Positions 50,663 through 60,996 of a stretch of 64,000 bases of DNA are shown one piece after another (the first letter of the stretch is position 1; each line of letters opens with the position of its first letter). The DNA comes from Microbacterium sp. nov. GSS16 (GTDB lineage Bacteria > Actinomycetota > Actinomycetes > Actinomycetales > Microbacteriaceae). Position numbers and translations under genes: made by a program. Below the pieces are notes generated by a model. That model worked only from the letters and a program-made list of their open reading frames with translations. It did not search any database and was not told where the DNA came from. The DNA is taken from positions 992,001 through 1,056,000 of the forward strand of contig NZ_CP116338.1 of the NCBI RefSeq assembly GCF_028198145.1, written 5' to 3'.

Positions 50663-50690
50663 TTTGAAGGAGTCCCCCCAGGAGGAGCGA

Positions 50691-52847
<2,157 letters not shown>

Positions 52848-52860
52848 CCGCCATCCCGCC

Positions 52861-52923
52861 GAGAAACCGCATTCCGCAAGAGAAACCACGTCTGAGCGGG
52901 TTTCTCTTGCGGAATGGTTTCTC
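52861..52923. terminator. Nested double inverted repeat after clpB
   Basis: Outer arms GAGAAACC/GGTTTCTC (52861-52868, 52916-52923) enclose inner 17-base arms (52871-52887, 52899-52915) that end in another GAGAAACC copy, with an 11-base loop. Strong terminator; the composite layout recurs at 54591-54661 with a different word. Confidence 0.7.
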
Positions 52924-52944
52924 ACGTTCGCGGTGACGAGCGGA

Positions 52945-52959
52945 TTTCACAACGTGAAA
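52945..52959. promoter_or_regulatory. Palindrome upstream of xanthine/urate permease
   Basis: TTTCAC-AAC-GTGAAA, a perfect palindrome and also a TTTC-N7-GAAA site like those of the purine region. Confidence 0.5.
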
Positions 52960-53095
52960 GAGTGTCTTCGATGCTCGGAAAACGTGCTGACCTATCTGAG
53001 GGTGCGTGTGTGACTCGCTGCTCGTGCGGCATCGCTGATCAGACACCATCCGACACCTGATAACCGAAGCAGCCCGACACGACGAAGAGGTCGAC

Positions 53096-54562
53096 ATGAC
53101 GAAACAGAAGACACAGGCAACCCTCCGCCCCGAAGACGAACGCCTGCCCATCGGCGCCACCTTCGGGTACGGACTCCAGCACGTGCTGACGATGTACGGC
53201 GGCATCATCGCTCCACCGCTGATCATCGGACAGCTCGCCGGGCTCAGCCCCGCAGAGATCGGTGTGCTCATCGCGTCGTGCCTCTTCATGGGCGGCCTGG
53301 CGACCATCCTGCAGACGGTCGGCATTCCGTTCTTCGGCTCGCAGCTGCCGCTCGTGCAGGGGGTGTCGTTCGCCGGCGTCGCGACCATGGGCGCGATCGT
53401 GACGAACGGCGGCGGATTGCCCGCCGTGTTCGGATCGGTGATAGCGGCATCCGTCATCGGCCTGCTGATCGCGCCGATCTTCGCGATGGTGATCCGATTC
53501 TTCCCGCCGGTCGTCACCGGTGTCGTCATCACCACCATCGGCCTGACCCTGCTGCCGGTCGCCGCGCGCTGGGCGATGGGCGGCAACGCCAACGCAGACG
53601 ACTTCGGCGCGCCGCAGAACCTGCTGCTCGCCTTCGTCACCCTGCTGTTCGTGCTGATCCTCAGCAAGGTGCCGATCGGGGCCGTCTCGCGCCTGTCGAT
53701 CCTGCTCGCGATCGTCGCCGGCACGATCTTCGCCGCGTTCCTCGGCCGCGTCGACTTCTCGCAGGTCGGCGAGGGTGCCATCTTCGCCTTCCCGACGCCA
53801 TTCGCCTTCGGCTGGCCGACGTTCGAGATCGCCGCGATCATCTCGATGTTCATCGTGATCCTCGTGACCCTCACCGAGACCACCGCCGACATCCTCGCGG
53901 TCGGCGAGATCGTGGGCACCAAGGTCGACAAGAAGCGCATCGCCGACGGCCTGCGCGCCGACATGCTCTCCAGTGCCGTCTCACCTGTGTTCGGCACCTT
54001 CACCCAGTCGGCGTTCGCGCAGAACGTCGGTCTGGTCGCCATCACCGGCGTGAAGAGCCGCTTCGTCGTGACCGCGGGCGGTGTGGTGCTGGTGATCCTC
54101 GGCCTGCTGCCGGTGCTGGGACGCGTGGTCGGCGAGATCCCCTCGCCGGTGCTCGGCGGCGCGGGCATCGTGCTGTTCGGCTCGGTCGCGGCATCCGGTG
54201 TCCGCACCCTGGCCAAGGTCGACTATCGCGGCAACATGAACCTGATCATCGTGGCGGCCTCGCTCGGCATCGGCATGCTGCCGATCGCCGCGCCGACCAT
54301 CTACGACCAGATGCCCGACTGGTTCAACACGATCTTCCACTCGGGGATCAGCTCGGCAGCGGTCGCCGCGATCTTCCTCAACCTGCTGTTCAACCACGTC
54401 GGCGCACGCCGGTCGAAGGGCGCCAACAGCTTCGTCGCTGCTCCCACGCGCAGCATCCCGGTGCAGTACCTCGACGCGTTCGAGGACGGCGACTCGATCG
54501 TCGACGGGAAGATCGTCGATCGGGACGGCAAGGAGGTTCCGGTGCAGGTGCCTGAGCACTGA
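53096..54562 (+). CDS. NCS2-family xanthine/urate-type permease
   Basis: 488 residues, NAT/NCS2 fold with about fourteen helices. Diagnostic motifs: QH in YGLQHVLTMYGG (TM1), TETTADILAVGEIVG (TM8) and the NAT signature QNVGLVAITGVKSRFV (Q-N-x-G-x4-T-G), typical of xanthine, urate or uracil symporters. A hydrophilic tail of ~55 residues follows the last helix. It lies beyond clpB, but the purine operator-like palindrome upstream ties it to the purine set. RBS GAAGAGG before ATG 53096. Confidence 0.92.
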   Translation: MTKQKTQATLRPEDERLPIGATFGYGLQHVLTMYGGIIAPPLIIGQLAGLSPAEIGVLIASCLFMGGLATILQTVGIPFFGSQLPLVQGVSFAGVATMGAIVTNGGGLPAVFGSVIAASVIGLLIAPIFAMVIRFFPPVVTGVVITTIGLTLLPVAARWAMGGNANADDFGAPQNLLLAFVTLLFVLILSKVPIGAVSRLSILLAIVAGTIFAAFLGRVDFSQVGEGAIFAFPTPFAFGWPTFEIAAIISMFIVILVTLTETTADILAVGEIVGTKVDKKRIADGLRADMLSSAVSPVFGTFTQSAFAQNVGLVAITGVKSRFVVTAGGVVLVILGLLPVLGRVVGEIPSPVLGGAGIVLFGSVAASGVRTLAKVDYRGNMNLIIVAASLGIGMLPIAAPTIYDQMPDWFNTIFHSGISSAAVAAIFLNLLFNHVGARRSKGANSFVAAPTRSIPVQYLDAFEDGDSIVDGKIVDRDGKEVPVQVPEH

Positions 54563-54590
54563 CACCGGCCGCCCGACACCCTGACGTCCC

Positions 54591-54661
54591 CGCGAGACTT
54601 CACCTCCGGCACGAGACTTGCGCACCTGCGCCCGGTCTCATGCCGGAAGGGAAGTCTCGCG
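54591..54661. terminator. Nested double inverted repeat after permease
   Basis: Outer arms CGCGAGACTTC (54591-54601) and GAAGTCTCGCG (54651-54661); inner arms CCGGCACGAGAC (54606-54617) and GTCTCATGCCGG (54635-54646) with one mismatch; 17-base loop. Also usable for the converging zwf-like gene. Confidence 0.7.
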
Positions 54662-54691
54662 GCGTTGTGCAGGGGGGGGCGGGGGCGGGGC

Positions 54692-56077
54692 TCAGTCGTG
54701 TGTCGACGTCTCCCACGAGGTGGGGCCGGTCGAGCCGGCGGCGTACTCGTCGAGAGGCGTCTCGCCCCGTGCCCAGGCATCCCGCACCGGCTGGATGATC
54801 CGCCAGCACTGCTCGGCCTCATCCGCCCGCACCGACAGCGCGACGTCGCCGTCGAGCAGCTCGTCGAGCACCTCCTCGTACGACCGCTGCTGACCGGCGC
54901 CGAGGCCCGCCACCAGATCCTCGTCGCGAAGCGCGAACGGGTCGTCGCCGCCGGTCACATGCAGCCTCAGATGCATCTCGTCGGGGCCGAGCGAGAAGGT
55001 GAGACGACCGCCGTCGGCGGGAGTGCCGTTGAGACCCGGCGGCACGTGCCGCACGGGCTTGAAGGTCACCACGATCTCGGAGCGTTTGCGTTCGAGCCCC
55101 TTGCCGGAGCGGAGGGTGAACGGCACCCCTGCCCAGCGGTCGCTGGACACCTCGAAGACGACTTCGGCCAGCGTCTCGGTCTGCCGCGAGACGTCGATGC
55201 CGTCCTCGTCGCGGTACGAGGGCAGCTCGCGCGATCCTCCATCGGCGAGCTGCTGCGTGCCGGCGGTGTACTGCGCGCGTCGTGAGAAGCGAGCCGGGTC
55301 GTCATCCATCACATGCGTGGCCCGCAGCACCTCCGCCTTGGCATCGCGCAGGTCGCGCTCGTGCAGGGTCGCCGGCGGATCCACCGCGAGCAGGGCGAGC
55401 ACCTGCAGCAGGTGGCTCTGGATCATGTCGATCATCGCCCCGGCCTTGTCGTAGTACCGGGCGCGGCCCTCGAGCGCGACCGATTCGTCGAAGCGGATCA
55501 GCACCTTCTCGATGTGCTCGGCCGACCACACCGGCTCCCAGATGCGGTTGGCCAGGCGCACGCCGAGCAGGTTGAGCAGGGTCGATCGACCGAGGAAGTG
55601 ATCGACCCGGAAGATCTGATTCTCGGGCACCAGCGCCAGCAGCTTGTCGTTGAGCGCGCGAGCGCTCGCCTCGTCCTGCCCGAACGGCTTCTCCATCGCG
55701 AGCACGGTGCCCTCGGGCAGAGTCAACCCGGTCATCGCATCGATCGCGGCGGCGGTGACAGCCGGCGGCAGGGCGAAGTAGAGAACGGTGTCGGGACCGA
55801 GAGTGCCGACGAGGGAGGCCACGGCCGAGGCATCCGTCACATCCGCCTGGATGTAGTCGGCGATCTCGACCCGGTCCAGCGCCCCCGGTGCGTGGGAGAA
55901 CGCCTTCTCGACCGTCGCGTGCCAGGTCTCCGCATCCCAGTCCTCCGTCCCCGACCCGCGAAGGGTGACGCGGTCTGCGTGCCCCTTGCCGAGCAGGGAA
56001 GCCAGCGAGGGAAGCAGCAGCCGCGAGGTGAGATCGCCGCTGGCGCCGAGGATGAAGAGGGTTCTGGTCGTCGACAT
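54692..56077 (-). CDS. zwf: Glucose-6-phosphate dehydrogenase-like protein
   Basis: 461 residues from ATG 56075-56077; a GTG seven codons upstream is possible. N-terminal Rossmann FILGASGDLTSRLLLPSL (GxxGDLxxR/K), EKPFGQD, and RVDHFLGR in place of the usual RIDHYLGKE, keeping Asp-His of the catalytic motif. It oxidises glucose 6-phosphate with NADP+. The changed motif and absence of tal/gnd/pgl neighbours suggest a second Zwf-type enzyme, perhaps with another substrate. Divergent from a GH15 gene. Confidence 0.85.
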   Translation of the reverse strand: MSTTRTLFILGASGDLTSRLLLPSLASLLGKGHADRVTLRGSGTEDWDAETWHATVEKAFSHAPGALDRVEIADYIQADVTDASAVASLVGTLGPDTVLYFALPPAVTAAAIDAMTGLTLPEGTVLAMEKPFGQDEASARALNDKLLALVPENQIFRVDHFLGRSTLLNLLGVRLANRIWEPVWSAEHIEKVLIRFDESVALEGRARYYDKAGAMIDMIQSHLLQVLALLAVDPPATLHERDLRDAKAEVLRATHVMDDDPARFSRRAQYTAGTQQLADGGSRELPSYRDEDGIDVSRQTETLAEVVFEVSSDRWAGVPFTLRSGKGLERKRSEIVVTFKPVRHVPPGLNGTPADGGRLTFSLGPDEMHLRLHVTGGDDPFALRDEDLVAGLGAGQQRSYEEVLDELLDGDVALSVRADEAEQCWRIIQPVRDAWARGETPLDEYAAGSTGPTSWETSTHD

Positions 56078-56153
56078 GGCACCGAGGGTAGTCGCCACCG
56101 AAGCGAGCGCAAGGGGGCTGGAGCGCGTGCGGCTCCGATGACAGACTGCGCTC

Positions 56154-57950
56154 GTGGTGACGCGAATCGAGGACTACGCCCTGCTCAGCAACTGCCGCAC
56201 CGCGGCGCTCGTGTCGACGGAGGGCAGCGTCGACTGGCTGTGTCTGCCGCGACTCGACTCGCCCAGCACCTTCGCGGCGCTGCTGGGCGACGAATCGCAC
56301 GGACGGTGGATGGTGCGTCCCGACGATCCGGATGCCACCGCCTCCCGTCACTACGATCGCGACACGTTCGTGCTCATCACCCGATGGCAGAGCGGCGACG
56401 CCGTCGCCGAGGTGCACGACTTCATGCCCGTCGACCCGGACCCGGGTGTGCAGATCCGGCGGACGGACGTCGTGCGCCGGATCGTCGGGGTGACCGGCGA
56501 GATGACGTTCACGCAGAGCCTGCGCATCCGCTTCGACTACTCGCGCGCCATGCCGTGGGTGCGCCAGACCGGCAGCGACGACGAACCTCAGCTGGTCGCC
56601 ATGGCCGGTCCCGACGCGCTGATCGTGCGCGGCGCGCGTCTGACGGCGGTCGACCACGAGCATCGCGGCGACATCCGCATCGCAGCAGGCGAGGTGCGCG
56701 ACCTGCAGCTGGCGTGGTTCCCCTCGCACCGCCAGGCGCCCGACCCGCTCGACGTCGATCATGCCCTCGAGACGACCAAGAAGTGGTGGCAGAGCTGGGC
56801 CGACACCATCGAGCACTCCGGACCCCATCACGAGAAGGTGGTGCGCTCGCTGCTGATCCTGCGTGCCCTCACCAACCACGAGACCGGCGGCATCGCGGCC
56901 GCGGCGACGATGGCGCTTCCCGAGGAGATGGGCGGGGAGCGCAACTGGGACTACCGCTACGTCTGGCTGCGCGACGCGGCGCTGACGCTCGAGGCGCTGC
57001 TCGGGCACGGTTTCCTCGGGCTCGCCGACAACTGGCGGGAGTGGCTGCTGCGGGCGGTGGCCGGTGACCCGGCCGACGTGCAGATCATGTACGGCCTGGC
57101 CGGTGAGCGCGATCTGACCGAGAGCGTGCTCACCGCGCTGCCGGGGTACGCTGGCTCGTCGCCGGTGCGCGTCGGCAACGGTGCGTGGGGGCAGTATCAG
57201 GCGGATGTCGTCGGCGAGGTGCTCGTGACCCTGTCGGCCGCCCGCAAGGCCGGTCTGGCTGAGAGCGCGTTCTCGTGGCCGCTCGAGCGCAGCCTGCTGC
57301 GCTTCGCGGCGGATCAGATCGACCACCCCGACCAGGGCCTCTGGGAGATCCGCGGGCCAGCGCGCATGTTCACCCATTCCCGGGTGATGATGTGGGCGGC
57401 GTTCGACCGCGGCGTTCGGGCGGTGGAAGACTACGGCCTGCCCGGATCGGTCAAGACCTGGCGCAGGCTGCGCGACCGGATGCGCGACGAGGTCGACTCC
57501 CGAGGCGTGTGCGACGGGCACTTCACCCAGCACTATGACACCGACGAGGTGGATGCGTCGCTGCTGCTGCTTCCCCAGGTCGGCTACTGCCGGCCGGATG
57601 ACGAGCGGATGCTGGCGACCGTCGCCCGCATCGAGCAGACGCTCATGCACGACGGGCTGCTGTACCGATACCGCACCTCGAGCGGTGTGGACGGGCTGTC
57701 TGGTGAGGAGAGCCCGTTCCTCGCATGCTCGTTCTGGCTGGTCGAGCAGTACGCGAGCACCGGCCGACGCGACGAGGCCGCGCAGCTGATGGACCGGCTC
57801 TGCTCGCTGACCAACGACGTGGGGATGCTCGCCGAGGAGTACGACCCGATCGCCGGGCGTCAGCTGGGCAACACCCCGCAGGCGTTCTCGCACCTCGCCC
57901 TCGTCCGCGCGGCGGATGCCCTCGTCGACAGCGAGTGCCTGCCCCGCTGA
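56154..57950 (+). CDS. Glycoside hydrolase family 15, trehalase-like
   Basis: 598 residues from GTG 56154. N-terminal beta-domain (IEDYALLSNCRTAALVSTEG, SVDWLCLPRLDSPSTFAALL) and (alpha/alpha)6 barrel: NWDYRYVWLRDAALTLEALL, catalytic acid near HPDQGLWEIRG, base near LLAEEYDPIAGRQLGNTPQA. Actinobacterial members of this type hydrolyse trehalose; glucoamylase activity is the alternative. Cytoplasmic, no signal peptide. Together with the Zwf-like gene it suggests disaccharide catabolism. Confidence 0.9.
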   Translation: MVTRIEDYALLSNCRTAALVSTEGSVDWLCLPRLDSPSTFAALLGDESHGRWMVRPDDPDATASRHYDRDTFVLITRWQSGDAVAEVHDFMPVDPDPGVQIRRTDVVRRIVGVTGEMTFTQSLRIRFDYSRAMPWVRQTGSDDEPQLVAMAGPDALIVRGARLTAVDHEHRGDIRIAAGEVRDLQLAWFPSHRQAPDPLDVDHALETTKKWWQSWADTIEHSGPHHEKVVRSLLILRALTNHETGGIAAAATMALPEEMGGERNWDYRYVWLRDAALTLEALLGHGFLGLADNWREWLLRAVAGDPADVQIMYGLAGERDLTESVLTALPGYAGSSPVRVGNGAWGQYQADVVGEVLVTLSAARKAGLAESAFSWPLERSLLRFAADQIDHPDQGLWEIRGPARMFTHSRVMMWAAFDRGVRAVEDYGLPGSVKTWRRLRDRMRDEVDSRGVCDGHFTQHYDTDEVDASLLLLPQVGYCRPDDERMLATVARIEQTLMHDGLLYRYRTSSGVDGLSGEESPFLACSFWLVEQYASTGRRDEAAQLMDRLCSLTNDVGMLAEEYDPIAGRQLGNTPQAFSHLALVRAADALVDSECLPR

Positions 57951-57954
57951 CGCG

Positions 57955-57986
57955 GAGAGCGCCGCCCCCGAAGGGACGGCGCTCTC
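57955..57986. terminator. Bidirectional terminator after GH15 gene
   Basis: GAGAGCGCCG (57955-57964) pairs with CGGCGCTCTC (57977-57986), followed by GTCGG; also serves the converging nitroreductase gene. Confidence 0.8.
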
Positions 57987-58001
57987 GTCGGGATGCTCGC
58001 G

Positions 58002-58589
58002 TCAGGCGCTGGCGATGATGGTCTCGTCGATCGGACGACGCATGCGCGGAGCCGTCTCGCCCTTCTGGATGCCCTCGGGCAGGGCGTCAGCGCTGCCGAG
58101 GTCGCCGACGGCGATGACCGTGGTCGGCGCGAAGCGCGCGTCGAGACGGGCGATCTCACGGACCTTCTCGGGGTCGAAGCCGCTCATCTGGTGCACGTGC
58201 AGACCGTCCGAGTGCGCCTGCACCGACAGGTGCGCGACGGCCTGACCCAGGTCGTAGATCGCGTGTGTGTTGGGCGTGCCGTCTTCGGCGGCCGTCTCGG
58301 CGATGGCGACCACGAGCACCGCGGCGTGCGCTGCCCACGCCTGGTTGAACTCCACCAGCGTCGACACGACCTCGCGGTGCAGCTCGGTGCCGCGTCGCGC
58401 GACGATGAAGCGCCACGGCTGCGAGTTGTACGCCGACGGCGACCAGCGAGCGGCCTCGAGTGCCGACGACAGCTTCGCCTCGTCGATCGGAGCGTCCGCG
58501 TCATAGGCGCGGGGGCTCCAGCGGTCGGCGAGGACGTCGAGGACGGGGTGCTCGGTCTGGGCGGTGCGGTCGAGGACAGGGGTGCTCAT
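58002..58589 (-). CDS. Nitroreductase-family FMN protein
   Basis: 195 residues from ATG 58587-58589. Nitroreductase fold: RWSPRAYDADAPIDEAKLSS, the FMN-binding RWSPSAYNSQPWRFIVARR, and a C-terminal GDLGSADALPEGIQKGE. NAD(P)H-dependent reduction of quinones or nitro compounds; natural substrate unknown. Its RBS (AAAGGAC) lies inside a 10-bp inverted repeat, so translation may be controlled by mRNA structure. Confidence 0.88.
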   Translation of the reverse strand: MSTPVLDRTAQTEHPVLDVLADRWSPRAYDADAPIDEAKLSSALEAARWSPSAYNSQPWRFIVARRGTELHREVVSTLVEFNQAWAAHAAVLVVAIAETAAEDGTPNTHAIYDLGQAVAHLSVQAHSDGLHVHQMSGFDPEKVREIARLDARFAPTTVIAVGDLGSADALPEGIQKGETAPRMRRPIDETIIASA

Positions 58590-58593
58590 GCGC

Positions 58594-58639
58594 GATGAGG
58601 TCCTTTCAAACAAGAGAACGGTGGACAGCGGACCTCATC
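58594..58639 (-). promoter_or_regulatory. Inverted repeat that covers the nitroreductase RBS
   Basis: GATGAGGTCC (58594-58603) and GGACCTCATC (58630-58639), perfect 10-bp arms with a 26-base loop. In the mRNA the 3' arm contains the AGGAC of the ribosome-binding site, 5-15 bases before the start codon. Confidence 0.5.
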
Positions 58640-58709
58640 GTCCATGGAACGCAACTCTTGCATGCGCACGCATATTCCCTGGCATCCGGAGGCCGGCACG
58701 TGCCACGAC

Positions 58710-59777
58710 TCAGCCGCGCAGTGCCTCGGCGAGCTTGACCCGAGCCCCCATCCGCAGCAGCGAGTTCTCGTAGATCTTCGACGCGACGACGATCGCGGCG
58801 AGGCACGTGACGAGCAGGATGAGCAGAGACAGTGCGCCCTCCCACCACTGCGCCTCGCCGACGAACATACGAACCGGCATCGCGACGGGCGCCGAGAACG
58901 GCACGTACGACATGATCGTCAGCACCAGCGGGTTGTCGTTGAAGAAGATCACCAGGAAGTACGGCGCCATCACCAGCATCATCAGCGGCATGGTCGTCGA
59001 TCCGATGTCCTCCTGACGCGACACCATCGCCGCCGCCGCAGCGTACAGCGCCGCGAGCAGCACGAAGCCGAACAGGAAGAACACCGCGAACCACAGGATC
59101 GGCGCGCCGATGCCGCTGAGCACGTCCTCCTGCCCGGTCACGATCAGCCCGACGATGGCGATCACGGCCAGCGCGACGATCTGGCCCATCGCCAGCACGG
59201 TGTTGCCGAGCACCTTGCCGGCGAGCAGCGCCCGCGTCGGGATCGCCGAGATGAGCAGCTCGACCACGCGGGTCTGCTTCTCCTCCACCACGCTCTGAGC
59301 GATAGTGCCTCCGAACGTCGATGCGGCGATCAGGAACACCACTCCGAATCCGAGCGCCACCAGATAGCGCAGCAGCGGGTCGGTGTCGGCCGGCTCCAGC
59401 ACCTCGACCGTCGGCGACTGAGAGAGCATCATCATCAGGCTCGACGGTGCACCGTCCTTCGCGAGCACCACATACCCGAATCCGGTCGGGTCGCCGGGAA
59501 CGAGAGCGGCTTCCACCTCGTCGCTCGTGACGAGCTCCTCGGCAGCCGCGCGGTCGGCGACCTCTCGCGCGTCGATGCCGGGCATCCCCTCGAGCACCGT
59601 CGCCGTCTCGGGTGTGACGGCGATGGCATCCGCGCTGGGGGCCTTGCTCATGAATCCGCCCAAGAGCACGCCGGCGAGCGCGATCAGCAGCAGGATGCCG
59701 GTGGCGATGACGAACGCGCGGCTGCGCAGCTTCGCCATGATCTCCCGCTCGGCGACGAGCCAGACGGCATTGTTCAT
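58710..59777 (-). CDS. ABC-2 type exporter permease (NatB-like)
   Basis: 355 residues. First helix AFVIATGILLLIALAGVLLG near residues 22-41, then a ~120-residue extracellular loop and five or six helices, with the coupling region SVVEEKQTRVVELLISAIPT (EKE-type motif) typical of ABC-2/NatB permeases. Substrate unknown; NatAB relatives export Na+ or confer resistance. Coupled to its ATPase by ATGA overlap (stop of ATPase 59774). Confidence 0.9.
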   Translation of the reverse strand: MNNAVWLVAEREIMAKLRSRAFVIATGILLLIALAGVLLGGFMSKAPSADAIAVTPETATVLEGMPGIDAREVADRAAAEELVTSDEVEAALVPGDPTGFGYVVLAKDGAPSSLMMMLSQSPTVEVLEPADTDPLLRYLVALGFGVVFLIAASTFGGTIAQSVVEEKQTRVVELLISAIPTRALLAGKVLGNTVLAMGQIVALAVIAIVGLIVTGQEDVLSGIGAPILWFAVFFLFGFVLLAALYAAAAAMVSRQEDIGSTTMPLMMLVMAPYFLVIFFNDNPLVLTIMSYVPFSAPVAMPVRMFVGEAQWWEGALSLLILLVTCLAAIVVASKIYENSLLRMGARVKLAEALRG

Positions 59778-60664
59778 GAGATGACCTCCTTGAAGATCTG
59801 GGCGAGGGACGGATGCTGGGGCGCGAAGCTCGACACGGCCCCGCGGTCGATGGCCTGACGCAGCACCCGCTGCGCGGTGGCGGGGGCGTCGACGTCGAAC
59901 AGCGCCGAGCCGCCCTCGAAGTCGAGCACCGCGACTCCCGGCTCGCCGCGAAGCCAGCCGGCGTCGTCTGCGGAGTGCAGCTGATACCGCAGCGTCGAAT
60001 GCGCCGCTCGCAGCTCTTCACGGGATCCGGCTGCGCGGATGGTGCCGCCGGCGATGATGATCAGGTCATCGCACAGCCGCTCGACGACGTCGAGCTGGTG
60101 CGACGAGAACAGGATGGCGGCGCCGGCCGCCGCACGGCGCTGCAGCACCTCGGCGACCACGTCGACGGCGAGGGGGTCGAGGCCCGAGAAGGGCTCGTCG
60201 AGGATGAGCACCTGCGGGTCGTGCACGAGCGCGGCGGCGATCTGAGCCCGCTGCTGGTTGCCCAGCGACAGGGCCTCGATCTTCTCGTCGAGCCGTTCGC
60301 CGAGCCCGAGCTCCTCGAGCAGCGCGGTGCCGCGCGCGGTGGCATCCGCCCTGCTGAAGCCGTGCAGTCGCGCGAGGTAGACGACCTGCTCGAGCACCTT
60401 CATCTTCGGGTACAGCCCGCGCTCCTCGGGCATGTATCCGAAGCTCTGCCGGTCGTGGGCTGTCGCCGGGCTGCCGTCGAGCGTCACGGTGCCGCTGTCG
60501 GGGGCGAGGACGCCGAGGATGATCCGCATCGTGGTGGTCTTGCCCGCGCCGTTGCCGCCGACGAATCCGGTCAGCCGCCCGGGGGCGACGTCGAACCGGA
60601 TGCCGTCGAGCACTCTGCGTGAGCCGTAGCTCTTGGTGATGCCGTCGAGTCTGAGGAAGCTCAT
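59774..60664 (-). CDS. ABC transporter ATP-binding protein (NatA-like)
   Basis: 296 residues: Walker A GGNGAGKTTT ~36-45, Q-loop YMPEERGLYPKM, LSLGNQQRAQIAAAL (signature region with SLGNQQ), Walker B VLILDEPFSGLDP and switch His SSHQLDVVERL. The C-terminal ~90 residues after the catalytic core are typical of drug/Na+ export ATPases. It powers the permease encoded next. RBS is weak; start ATG 60662-60664. Confidence 0.92.
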   Translation of the reverse strand: MSFLRLDGITKSYGSRRVLDGIRFDVAPGRLTGFVGGNGAGKTTTMRIILGVLAPDSGTVTLDGSPATAHDRQSFGYMPEERGLYPKMKVLEQVVYLARLHGFSRADATARGTALLEELGLGERLDEKIEALSLGNQQRAQIAAALVHDPQVLILDEPFSGLDPLAVDVVAEVLQRRAAAGAAILFSSHQLDVVERLCDDLIIIAGGTIRAAGSREELRAAHSTLRYQLHSADDAGWLRGEPGVAVLDFEGGSALFDVDAPATAQRVLRQAIDRGAVSSFAPQHPSLAQIFKEVIS

Positions 60665-60708
60665 GATTTCACGCTAGGGAAGGGCGGTAGGGCACGGCAT
60701 CCCCCCTG

Positions 60709-60731
60709 AGGCGGATTCAGCGGATCCGCCT
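60709..60731 (-). terminator. Hairpin after two-component operon
   Basis: AGGCGGAT (60709-60716), 7-base loop, ATCCGCCT (60724-60731). It overlaps the stop codon of the mini-BenE gene and precedes the ABC exporter genes, so it could attenuate read-through into them. Confidence 0.5.
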
Positions 60732-60996
60732 ATCGGCCGAGGTGCAGGGCGGCGCCCACGACGAGTCCAGCGACGAGCGCCCAGAACGCGGCGCTGATGC
60801 CGAGCAGCGCGACGCCGGACGCCGCGACGAGAAGGGCGCCGACCGCAGCCGGCCAGCCCCCGTCGACGACGCTGACAGCGGTGAGCACGACGGCGAACGA
60901 GCTGGTGAGGCCGACCAGGGCGGTCACGATCCCGGCGGTGATCGGACGGGTGGCTGATCCGCGCGGCCGCCCGGCGGCGGGCGGCGGCGCGCTCAT
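60730..60996 (-). CDS. Internally deleted BenE-family protein (88 residues)
   Basis: Residues ~17-40 (RPITAGIVTALVGLTSSFAV) match the first membrane segment of benzoate/H+ symporters, while ~49-88 (PAAVGALLVAASGVALLGIS, AAFWALVAGLVVG) match their last: the family ends with a TASGxTLxGIGSAFWGLxAG block. About 300 residues of a ~390-residue transporter are missing with the frame kept. Start ATG overlaps the response-regulator stop as ATGA. It is either a decaying remnant that happens to stay in frame, or a two- to three-helix membrane protein now co-expressed with the two-component system. Confidence 0.65.
   Translation of the reverse strand: MSAPPPAAGRPRGSATRPITAGIVTALVGLTSSFAVVLTAVSVVDGGWPAAVGALLVAASGVALLGISAAFWALVAGLVVGAALHLGR

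Noticed and set aside
56098..56153. Hidden gene or RNA in the zwf/GH15 divergent gap
   Set aside because: Only about 75 bases, GC-rich, no hairpin, frame or promoter of note.
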